Shown here: positions 1-5,543 of the stretch, piece by piece
How positions within the stretch are numbered: position 1 is the stretch's first letter
Layout: the number at the start of each line of letters is the position of its first letter
Assembly (NCBI GenBank): GCA_947377625.1
Contig: CANCGR010000219.1
Coordinates: forward strand, 1-5,543
Reading direction: 5' to 3'
Length of the DNA stretch: 5,543 nucleotides
From: Gammaproteobacteria bacterium
Lineage (GTDB): Bacteria; Pseudomonadota; Gammaproteobacteria; Pseudomonadales; Pseudohongiellaceae
Notes under the pieces: model-generated
The model's input: the letters and a program-made list of their open reading frames with translations, nothing else
The model's database searches: none
Told to the model about the DNA's origin: nothing
Translations under genes and position numbers: made by a program

Positions 1-537
1 CGACAACGCCGGATGCTGCATCGTCAGTCCTTTCACATGCGCTTCATACAAAACCGTATCACTCTTGCGCACACGGTTCTTGCGCGGCGCCGGCAGAAAG
101 CTGGGTACTGCCACCACACATTTGGGCATGTAAGCCGCATTGTCGCGCGCATCAAAACTCAAATCTTCATCGGGTGAATCCAACTGGTAACCGTAATGCA
201 AATTGCACCACGCAAAGTTGCCCACCAACTGTTTCGCATAAGGATCGAGCAACAACTTGTGATGATTGAACCGATGGCCCAGCTCCGGTTGATAAGGCCC
301 ATAGACGCGATAGCCATAGACAGTGCCGGCAGGCATGTCAGGCACATAACCATTCCATACGTGACTGGTGCAATCAGGCAACTCAAGGCGTTGCAACTCC
401 TGACTGCCGTCGGCGTTGAAGATGCACAGCACTACTTTTTCAGCGTGGGCGGAATACAACGCGAAGTTGACGCCGTTACCGTCCCAACTACTGCCTAATG
501 GGTGGATGATGCCTGGTTGGATTTCGTACTTAATCAT
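1..537 (-). CDS. glgX: Glycogen debranching enzyme GlgX, N-terminal part (cut by left window edge)
   Basis: GlgX is a cytoplasmic GH13 isoamylase-type enzyme that hydrolyses alpha-1,6 branches of phosphorylase-limit glycogen. The visible 179 residues start MIKYEIQPGIIHPLGSSWDG and hold the N-terminal CBM48-like beta-sandwich. Family signatures seen are GVNFALYSAHAEKV (about 22-35), YGYRVYGPYQPELGHRFN (about 74-91), LLLDPYAKQLVG (about 95-106), a DNAAYMPKCVV segment (about 132-142) and LYEAHVKGLTMQHP (about 164-177), which leads into the barrel. The catalytic GH13 residues lie beyond the edge and cannot be checked. The ATG at 537 is chosen because homology to enterobacterial GlgX begins just after it and because an AAGG lies 7 nt upstream. 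The frame stays open upstream to an ATG at 666 and on to the glgB stop, so a longer start is possible but is not supported by family alignment. It follows glgB on the same strand after 141 nt. TreX-type isoamylase is the main alternative; the motifs favour GlgX. Confidence 0.93.
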   Translation of the reverse strand, partial: MIKYEIQPGIIHPLGSSWDGNGVNFALYSAHAEKVVLCIFNADGSQELQRLELPDCTSHVWNGYVPDMPAGTVYGYRVYGPYQPELGHRFNHHKLLLDPYAKQLVGNFAWCNLHYGYQLDSPDEDLSFDARDNAAYMPKCVVAVPSFLPAPRKNRVRKSDTVLYEAHVKGLTMQHPALS

Positions 538-544
538 TTTTGTG

Positions 545-548
545 CCTT
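545..548 (-). promoter_or_regulatory. Ribosome binding site supporting the glgX start at 537
   Basis: On the minus strand AAGG precedes ATG by 7 nt. It is a short Shine-Dalgarno match but well spaced, and it supports initiation at 537 rather than at the in-frame ATG at 666. It lies 13 nt downstream of the inverted repeat at 562-592, so the hairpin would not mask it directly. Confidence 0.5.
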
Positions 549-561
549 GGATATGTGGGTG

Positions 562-592
562 GCCTCTGGCGGGTATAGGGTTCGCCAGAGGC
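562..592 (-). repeat. Perfect 10-bp inverted repeat (stem-loop) in the glgB-glgX spacer
   Basis: The arms at 562-571 (gcctctggcg) and 583-592 (cgccagaggc) are perfectly complementary and separated by 11 nt. The stem is GC-rich and should fold stably in the glgX leader. No T-run follows it on either strand, so it does not look like an intrinsic terminator. Likely roles are an intercistronic mRNA stabiliser or processing site, a modulator of glgX translation, or one copy of a dispersed palindromic (REP-like) repeat. Only the structure itself is seen; the role is inference. Confidence 0.7.
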
Positions 593-678
593 TTCAAATA
601 TCTTTGCGCGTTCAAAAGAAAGAATCTTGCGATGAACTCGAGAGCCTTGGGCAGATAAGCAGTCATGAACTTCCATAA

Positions 679-2574
679 CTAATGCCCTTTCACAAAATAC
701 AACGTAGCCAGGGAAGGCAACTCAACGCACAGGCTCCACTGCTGGCCATTAGCCGGAATCGGCTCAGCATCTAGACCACCACTGTTGCCATTGTCACCAC
801 CGCCATAAATCGCAGCATCAGTATTGAGTATTTCCAGATAGCGCCCTGCTGCAGGCACGCCTACGCGATAAGTCTTGTGTTCCATCGGTGTGAAGTTGAC
901 GACGCACAACACGGAAGGTGCGCCCTCGCCTGCATGGCGCCAGAAGCTGAAGATCGAATGGTGGTAATCATTGGCATCAACCCAGGCAAAGCCCGCGTCG
1001 CTGGTATCGAGTTGATAAAGGGCTGGCTGTTGTGCAAGCGTGCGATTGAGATCACGCACCAGGGTTTGCATGCCGCTGTGCAGCGGATATTGCAGCAGAT
1101 GCCAATCGAGGCTCTTGTTGTGATTCCACTCATCAAACTGCGCGAACTCAATGCCCATGAACAAAAGTTTTTTGCCGGGATGTGCCCACATAAACGCCAG
1201 ATAACTGCGCATCGTCGCGAACTTCTGCCAGTCGTCGCCGGGGATGCGATTGATGATCGAACGTTTGCCGTGCACCACTTCGTCGTGACTGAGCGGCAGA
1301 ATGAAATTCTCGCTGAAGGAATACAGCAAGCTGAAGGTCATTTCGTTGTGATGGTATTTGCGATGCACCGGTTCGCGGCCGAGATAACGCAGGGTGTCGT
1401 TCATCCAGCCCATGTTCCATTTGAAACCGAAGCCCAGACCGCCGTATTCGATGTAACGGGTCACGCCGGGCCAGGCGGTGGATTCTTCGGCGACCATCAT
1501 CACGCCAGGATGGTTGCGATAGGCACGCGCATTAACTGCGCGCAGCAAGGCCAAGGCACCGAGATTTTCGCGGCCACCGTGCGGGTTGGGAATCCACTCG
1601 CCCTCATTGCGGCTGTAATCGAGATAGAGCATTGACGCTACTGCATCGAAGCGCAGGCCGTCGATGTGGAATTCCTGCAGCCAGAACATCGCGTTGCTGA
1701 GCAAGTAGCTTTGCACTTCGGCGCGGTCGTAGTTGTAGATGCAGGTGTTCCAGTCAGGATGGAAGCCCTGCCGTGGGTCAGCGTGTTCATACAGATGCGT
1801 GCCGTCAAAACGGGCGAGGCCATGTTCATCAGTCGGAAAATGGCCGGGCACCCAGTCAAGCAAAATGCCAATGCCGAGTTGATGCGCAGTGTCGACAAAA
1901 AAGCGGAAGTCATCAGGACTGCCAAAGCGGCTGGTGGGCGCAAACATGCCGAGCGGTTGATAGCCCCACGAGCCTTCAAACGGGAACTCGCTGATTGGCA
2001 TCAGCTGCAAATGCGTAAAGCCCTGCTCTTTCAGATAAGGCAGCAAGGTGTCTGCCAGCTCACGATAGCTCAGTTGTTGCCAGCCGTTTTTGCGTTGCCA
2101 CGAACCGGCATGCACTTCATAAATGCTGACCGGTGCATCGTGGGTGGTGGCGGTGCGGCGCTGTGTTATCCACGCTTTGTCCTGCCATTGGTACGCACAA
2201 TCCACCGGCACGATCGACGCGGTGGCCGGTGGCAGTTCCATCTGGCGCGCATAAGGGTCGGCTTTCAGCGGCAGCAAGTAACCTGCAGCGTCATGCAATT
2301 CATATTTGTAGCGCGCACCACTGCTCATGCCGGGTTTGAAGATGGCCCAGATGCCGCTGTTGGCTTGGGGCTGCATCAAATCAACGCGGCCATCCCACAG
2401 GTTGTGATCACCGACCAGTGCTACTTGCGAGGCATTGGGTGCCCACACCGCAAAGCGCACGCCTTTGACGCCGTTGTGAGTGCAATGATTGGCCCCCAGC
2501 AAACGCCAGGCTTGTTCGAGCGTGCCATTGTTGAAGAGATAGAGATCTTTGGGATCGAGCAGCAACTCACTCAT
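679..2574 (-). CDS. glgB: 1,4-alpha-glucan branching enzyme GlgB (short form without N1 domain)
   Basis: GlgB (EC 2.4.1.18, GH13 subfamily 9) cuts an alpha-1,4 glucan and reattaches the piece through an alpha-1,6 bond, forming glycogen branches in the cytoplasm. The protein has 631 residues. A CBM48 region spans about 25-115, starting near LYLFNNGTLEQAWRLLGA. The (beta/alpha)8 barrel spans about 150-510, and a C-terminal beta domain follows. Active-site motifs are DWVPGHFP (240-247), DGLRFDAV (305-312, nucleophile D310), AEES (362-365, acid/base E363) and LSHDEVVHGK (428-437, D431). It is about 100 residues shorter than the 728-residue E. coli enzyme because the N-terminal N1 domain is missing. 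The ATG at 2574 overlaps the malQ stop as ATGA and has AAAGGA 9 nt upstream. The frame also opens upstream to 2667, but that part lies inside malQ and shows no GlgB homology. Stop is TAG at 679-681. Position 309 is Phe where bacterial GlgB usually has Val. Confidence 0.97.
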   Translation of the reverse strand: MSELLLDPKDLYLFNNGTLEQAWRLLGANHCTHNGVKGVRFAVWAPNASQVALVGDHNLWDGRVDLMQPQANSGIWAIFKPGMSSGARYKYELHDAAGYLLPLKADPYARQMELPPATASIVPVDCAYQWQDKAWITQRRTATTHDAPVSIYEVHAGSWQRKNGWQQLSYRELADTLLPYLKEQGFTHLQLMPISEFPFEGSWGYQPLGMFAPTSRFGSPDDFRFFVDTAHQLGIGILLDWVPGHFPTDEHGLARFDGTHLYEHADPRQGFHPDWNTCIYNYDRAEVQSYLLSNAMFWLQEFHIDGLRFDAVASMLYLDYSRNEGEWIPNPHGGRENLGALALLRAVNARAYRNHPGVMMVAEESTAWPGVTRYIEYGGLGFGFKWNMGWMNDTLRYLGREPVHRKYHHNEMTFSLLYSFSENFILPLSHDEVVHGKRSIINRIPGDDWQKFATMRSYLAFMWAHPGKKLLFMGIEFAQFDEWNHNKSLDWHLLQYPLHSGMQTLVRDLNRTLAQQPALYQLDTSDAGFAWVDANDYHHSIFSFWRHAGEGAPSVLCVVNFTPMEHKTYRVGVPAAGRYLEILNTDAAIYGGGDNGNSGGLDAEPIPANGQQWSLCVELPSLATLYFVKGH

Positions 2575-2589
2575 CGCGGCCGTTCCTTT
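2571..2589 (-). promoter_or_regulatory. ATGA stop/start overlap and ribosome binding site of glgB
   Basis: The malQ TGA (2571-2573) and the glgB ATG (2572-2574) overlap in ATGA. AAAGGA at 2584-2589 is placed 9 nt before the ATG, inside the last malQ codons. This arrangement normally gives translational coupling and fixes the glgB start. It also indicates that malQ and glgB are made from one mRNA. Confidence 0.85.
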
Positions 2590-4730
2590 GCCAGCACTTG
2601 CAGCATCTGCAGTGCGACCGGATCGGAAAAAATTTCGGTGAGTGAGTGCGGCAGCTTGCGCCGCCAATTGGCATATTCATTACTGGTTCCTGGGATATTG
2701 ACCGGACTGTCGGCACCACTGAGATCATCGAGTTGCAATGACAACAGCAAGGAGGCTGTGCGGCCACAAGCTTGAGTCAGGGCAACGGTCAGATCCGGAT
2801 CGAGCGGGCGCTCGACATCGCGGTTGTGCCAGGCCGAGGGTAACAGTTGTTGCTCGGCCAGCCACTGTAGCATTTGGCGTTTTTCGCCTTGGCGGTATTC
2901 GGTTTCCTGCTGCAGCTTGGCATCGTTTTCAGCCAAGCCAATGCGGCGACGCAGCAACAGATCAGTGCGATTCCACCATGTGGCCAATGGTGGCACATCA
3001 TGGTTGGCAATCATCGCCAGCGCTTGCCGCTTGTAGTGTTCGGGCTTGCGGAAATGCCAGCCATCATATTTCTCGAAATAGAACACGCAATTGGAATAGA
3101 TCAGTGCAGGGTCAAGGTAGTTACGGATTTCCGGCGGCACCACACCGAGGTCTTCGCCGATCACCATGCAATGATTGCGCACGCTTTCCAGCCGCAAAAT
3201 TGCAAACATCACATCAACCGGATAGTGCACATAGGCGCCGTCAGATGTGGTGCCGTCATTGGGGCACCACCACAGCCGCATCAGCGACATGACATGGTCG
3301 ATGCGCAGCGCCCCGCATGCACGCATGTTGCTGCGCAACAACGCAATGAAATGACTGAAACGCTGCTGCACCAATACCGCTGGTTTCAGCGGCGGCAAGC
3401 CCCAGTTCTGGCCCAGCGGCGTAAAATGATCAGGCGGCGCGCCAATGCGGGCCGCATCGCAAAACAAGTCCAGATTGTTCTGCACTTCACTGCCATCACT
3501 GCTGCTGCCTACTGCCAGATCACGCACCAGCCCCAAGTCCATTTTCAATGCCACGGCGCTGTGCTGGCAGGCAGTCAATTGCTCGTTGGCCAGCCATTGC
3601 AGATAAAGATGGAAACCAGCGTCGGCAAACTCTGCTTCCGGCCGAATGCCAAGCGCCGCCTGCATCACCGCGAAGTCATGCAAAGCCCTGCCACCGGCAC
3701 TGCGAAATTCATGGAAGGCCCGCAAGCGCGGCGAATTGGCGCCCGCTTCATGCAGGCAGAATTGTTTGTACATCAGCGCCAACAACGGCAACTTGATGGC
3801 AGCAATGCCGATGTAGTCCACATGCGAGGTTGCCCGCAAACTCGCCAGCTGATGCTGGAGGTGCTGGGCCGTGAACAGGGTCTGTACCGGCAAGCCGGCA
3901 AAGTCTTCACACAGCGGCAATGCTATATAGAGCGGATTCAGAAAACGGCGATCACTGGGGCTGTACGGGCTGGCATTGTCGGGATAGCGCAGATCCAGAT
4001 AGTGCAAAGGGTTGAGCAGCAGGAACGAGCTGCCGGCGCGCTGCGCCAATGTGGTCAATGCCAGCAGGTCAGCAAAATCACCAATGCCCCAGTTCTGTTG
4101 CGAACGCACGCTGTATAACTGCAGCGACAAGCCCCACAGCCGCTTGCCATCATGCAAGGCTTGCGGTTGCCAGCATTGCGCTGGCGCTACCACCAGCAGG
4201 GTTTGGGTATTGCTGCTGCCATGGGTGAGTTCGAGCGTGTGATAACCGGCCGCCAGCTCGCCCAAAGGCAAACTACGAGTTCCATAAGTGGCGTCGGGCG
4301 GATTGTTGGCAGTCGATAGCAGTTGTGCCGGTTCGATATAACCTTTGCTGGTTTGCCCTGAGTCAAGCGTCAATTGCCATTGCAAAGTCAGCGGCAGATC
4401 GGCGGTCGCCAGATTCAGCGGCAATATGCACTGTCCTGGTGCCAGCACATAGACAGGTGGCAACAATTGGGTGCGTGCGGTGAGTTCGCGCTGACTGAGC
4501 AATGCATCGACATCAGCGGCTGACACCGGGTTGATGCCCATGCAACGCAGCATGTGCAAACGGCTAACCAAGCTGGTGTGAGCCACATTGCCGGAAAATT
4601 CGATGAATTCGCTGGCGACACCAAAACTGAGCAGCAAGGCGTCAAGCCTGGGCGAATCAAGGGCGCTGTTGCCGGTTGCACTACTCTCTGTCACTGCGTT
4701 ATGCCCCATTGTTGCACCAGACTTGCTCAT
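2571..4730 (-). CDS. malQ: 4-alpha-glucanotransferase MalQ (amylomaltase, GH77)
   Basis: MalQ (EC 2.4.1.25) transfers alpha-1,4 glucan segments between maltooligosaccharides in the cytoplasm, recycling short chains such as those released by GlgX. The protein has 719 residues, in the range of the enterobacterial form (about 690-720). Residues about 25-95 form an extra N-terminal helical domain and about 95-185 a beta-rich linker domain. The GH77 barrel follows, with LQLYSVRSQQNWGIGDF (203-219), SPYSPSDRRFLNPLYI (254-269), ALRIDHVMSLMRLWW (474-488, nucleophile D478), IGEDLGVVP (524-532, acid/base E526), NHDVPPLATWW (576-586, stabilising D578) and the C-terminal PGTSNEYANWRRKLP (680-694). Start ATG at 4730 has only an AGG 4 nt upstream, a weak and close site. 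Met8 (4709) lacks any visible site, and homology begins only near residue 26, so the exact start is uncertain. It is followed by glgB with a 4-nt overlap and is probably the first gene of the operon. Confidence 0.96.
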   Translation of the reverse strand: MSKSGATMGHNAVTESSATGNSALDSPRLDALLLSFGVASEFIEFSGNVAHTSLVSRLHMLRCMGINPVSAADVDALLSQRELTARTQLLPPVYVLAPGQCILPLNLATADLPLTLQWQLTLDSGQTSKGYIEPAQLLSTANNPPDATYGTRSLPLGELAAGYHTLELTHGSSNTQTLLVVAPAQCWQPQALHDGKRLWGLSLQLYSVRSQQNWGIGDFADLLALTTLAQRAGSSFLLLNPLHYLDLRYPDNASPYSPSDRRFLNPLYIALPLCEDFAGLPVQTLFTAQHLQHQLASLRATSHVDYIGIAAIKLPLLALMYKQFCLHEAGANSPRLRAFHEFRSAGGRALHDFAVMQAALGIRPEAEFADAGFHLYLQWLANEQLTACQHSAVALKMDLGLVRDLAVGSSSDGSEVQNNLDLFCDAARIGAPPDHFTPLGQNWGLPPLKPAVLVQQRFSHFIALLRSNMRACGALRIDHVMSLMRLWWCPNDGTTSDGAYVHYPVDVMFAILRLESVRNHCMVIGEDLGVVPPEIRNYLDPALIYSNCVFYFEKYDGWHFRKPEHYKRQALAMIANHDVPPLATWWNRTDLLLRRRIGLAENDAKLQQETEYRQGEKRQMLQWLAEQQLLPSAWHNRDVERPLDPDLTVALTQACGRTASLLLSLQLDDLSGADSPVNIPGTSNEYANWRRKLPHSLTEIFSDPVALQMLQVLAKERPR

Positions 4731-4770
4731 CGTGCCTGATTGTTGTGCAAACTTGATAAATGATCAGTAA

Positions 4771-4783
4771 AGGGCTGCGCCCT
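4771..4783 (-). terminator. Possible weak terminator downstream of the PQQ dehydrogenase gene
   Basis: On the minus strand a compact hairpin (AGGGC, loop GCA, GCCCT) is followed by TTTACT. The stem is GC-rich but only 5 bp long and the T-tract is very short, so intrinsic termination would be inefficient. It lies 58 nt past the dehydrogenase stop and 40 nt before the malQ start, where separation of the two transcription units would be expected. No convincing -35/-10 pair for malQ was found in the remaining sequence. Confidence 0.25.
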
Positions 4784-4786
4784 CAG

Positions 4787-4843
4787 CTTGGGACTGCAAG
4801 AAGCAAGCCCAAGATTGGCAGTGACTTTAATTACTCTTGGCTT
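4787..4843 (-). repeat. Competing stem-loops in the dehydrogenase-malQ spacer
   Basis: Three segments share complementarity. Plus-strand tcttggctt (4835-4843) pairs with aagcccaaga (4805-4814) as a 9-bp stem with one bulged base and a 20-nt loop. The cccaag part of that second segment (4808-4813) can instead pair with cttggg (4787-4792) as a 6-bp stem with a 15-nt loop. The two pairings exclude each other. The first overlaps the end of the dehydrogenase stop codon, as a terminator-side or 3'-end-protecting hairpin might. Complementarity is seen; function is not established. Confidence 0.4.
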
Positions 4844-5543
4844 ATTGGTCCTCCAGTGCAAACACGAACAAGCCGGAGCCTGCTGACACTGCAAGATACT
4901 GCTTGCCGTTGATCTGGTAACTCATCGGCCCGGACGCCACCTGCCCGCCCAGATTGGCACGCCAGAGTTCTTCGCCGGTCTTGGCATTGAGTGCGTAGAA
5001 GAAGCCTTCCCTGCCACCGGCAAACACCAGATTGGTGGCGGTGCTGAGCACACCACTGTCGGTGACATCAGTCATTTCATGGCGCCACACCACATCGCCG
5101 GTTTTGGGATCAATGGCCTGGATGGCGCCATAGCCCTCTTCATGAATGCGCTGGTTGACCGTCTTCACACTCAGGGCCGGCACGTTCATGGTGGGGAACG
5201 CGCCGACATATTGTTGCCCTGCGGTGTAGGTAACCGGGCGCTTGGTGTAGACCGAATAAGTGTCCATCCAGGTGGGCACGTAGAACAAACCAGTTTGCGG
5301 GCTGTAAGACGGCGGGTACCAGTTGGTGGCCCCCTGGTTGTTGGGCATGATGAAGGTGCCGGTTTCGCTGGGCCCCAGTGCCCGGATCGGCCTACCCTTC
5401 TTGTCAAAGCCGCTCATCCAGTTCACCGATACAAACGGTTTGCCGAGCAGGAAGCTGCCGTTGGTGCGATCCAGTACATAGAACACGCCGTTGCGGTTGG
5501 CCGTCATCAATACTTTGCGTGGCTTGCCGTTCCAGTCGATGTC
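4842..5543 (-). CDS. PQQ-dependent alcohol dehydrogenase (methanol/ethanol quinoprotein family), C-terminal part
   Basis: These enzymes are periplasmic eight-bladed propeller proteins that oxidise primary alcohols using bound pyrroloquinoline quinone and calcium and pass electrons to a cytochrome c. The 233 visible residues begin DIDWNGKPRKV, with the gene continuing past the right edge; signal peptide and the N-terminal blades are not in view. Diagnostic features are ANRNGVFYVLDRTNG (15-29, holding the Asn near PQQ), the GATNWYPPSYSPQTGLFYVP type segment starting about 71, and two tryptophan-docking motifs, AIDPKTGDVVW (143-153) and ALNAKTGEELW (184-194). The final blade is SGPMSYQINGKQYLAVSAG followed by LFVFALEDQ and a TAA stop at 4842-4844. 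No CXXCH haem site or cytochrome domain follows, so it is a haem-free type I quinoprotein rather than a quinohaemoprotein. The substrate (methanol, ethanol, other alcohols) cannot be told from this part. It lies 111 nt upstream of malQ on the same strand and looks functionally unrelated. Confidence 0.92.
   Translation of the reverse strand, partial: DIDWNGKPRKVLMTANRNGVFYVLDRTNGSFLLGKPFVSVNWMSGFDKKGRPIRALGPSETGTFIMPNNQGATNWYPPSYSPQTGLFYVPTWMDTYSVYTKRPVTYTAGQQYVGAFPTMNVPALSVKTVNQRIHEEGYGAIQAIDPKTGDVVWRHEMTDVTDSGVLSTATNLVFAGGREGFFYALNAKTGEELWRANLGGQVASGPMSYQINGKQYLAVSAGSGLFVFALEDQ

Noticed and set aside
416..658. 80-codon plus-strand open frame across the glgX start and the glgB-glgX spacer
   Set aside because: It overlaps the conserved GlgX N-terminus on the other strand, has no evident family and includes the palindrome. 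Treated as a chance frame.
877..1635. 252-codon plus-strand open frame opposite glgB
   Set aside because: It is antisense to the catalytic barrel of GlgB, with no family resemblance and no reason to think it is expressed.
2575..2667. 31-residue N-terminal extension of GlgB from an upstream in-frame ATG
   Set aside because: The extension lies wholly inside the malQ 3' end and has no GlgB homology. The ATGA overlap and AAAGGA site support the start at 2574.
1666..2775. 369-codon plus-strand open frame opposite glgB and the end of malQ
   Set aside because: It spans the junction of two well-supported minus-strand genes and its translation shows no domain. It is an antisense shadow.
2973..2993. 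7-bp perfect inverted repeat (ccaccat / atggtgg)
   Set aside because: It falls in the conserved MalQ active-site coding segment (VPPLATWW), where the codons for Pro-Pro and Trp-Trp explain it. No regulatory context.
2874..4118. 414-codon plus-strand open frame opposite malQ
   Set aside because: It lies entirely within a clear GH77 gene on the other strand. Its translation is rich in Gln, Arg and His with no recognisable motif, as expected of a shadow frame.
4731..4841. Promoter for malQ
   Set aside because: TTTACT and TTGCAC resemble -35 hexamers, but no properly spaced -10 hexamer was found for either, so no promoter is called.

Overview
The window is a minus-strand cluster of four protein genes, read from the right end to the left. 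In order of transcription they are: the C-terminal part of a PQQ-dependent alcohol dehydrogenase (cut by the right edge), malQ (4-alpha-glucanotransferase), glgB (1,4-alpha-glucan branching enzyme) and the N-terminal part of glgX (glycogen debranching enzyme, cut by the left edge). No RNA gene, mobile element, CRISPR array or plus-strand gene could be supported. The long plus-strand open frames inside malQ and glgB are shadows of the minus-strand codons. The protein types (a MalQ with an added N-terminal domain, a GlgX resembling the enterobacterial enzyme, and a haem-free quinoprotein dehydrogenase) and the medium-to-high GC content suggest a Gammaproteobacterium, probably environmental. This is an inference and I cannot name a genus.

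Layout: positions 1-537 encode GlgX (5' part). Positions 538-678 form a 141-nt spacer with a perfect 10-bp inverted repeat just upstream of the glgX ribosome binding site. glgB occupies 679-2574 and malQ 2571-4730; they overlap by 4 nt (ATGA), which indicates translational coupling. Positions 4731-4841 are a 111-nt spacer with several GC-rich stem-loops, including two that cannot form together. Positions 4842-5543 encode the dehydrogenase fragment.

How the genes work together: GlgB places alpha-1,6 branches on glycogen. GlgX removes the short outer branches left by phosphorylase, releasing maltotetraose-like oligosaccharides. MalQ disproportionates such maltooligosaccharides so that they can be degraded further or returned to glycogen. 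malQ-glgB-glgX therefore reads as a glycogen/maltodextrin operon whose synthase, pyrophosphorylase and phosphorylase genes, if linked, lie beyond the left edge. The PQQ dehydrogenase is a periplasmic oxidase type with no obvious role in this pathway and is probably a separate transcription unit.

I see ordinary core carbohydrate genes rather than a new system. The points most worth a second look are in the spacers: glgB and glgX share one reading frame separated by a single TAG, and both spacers carry potential RNA structures.
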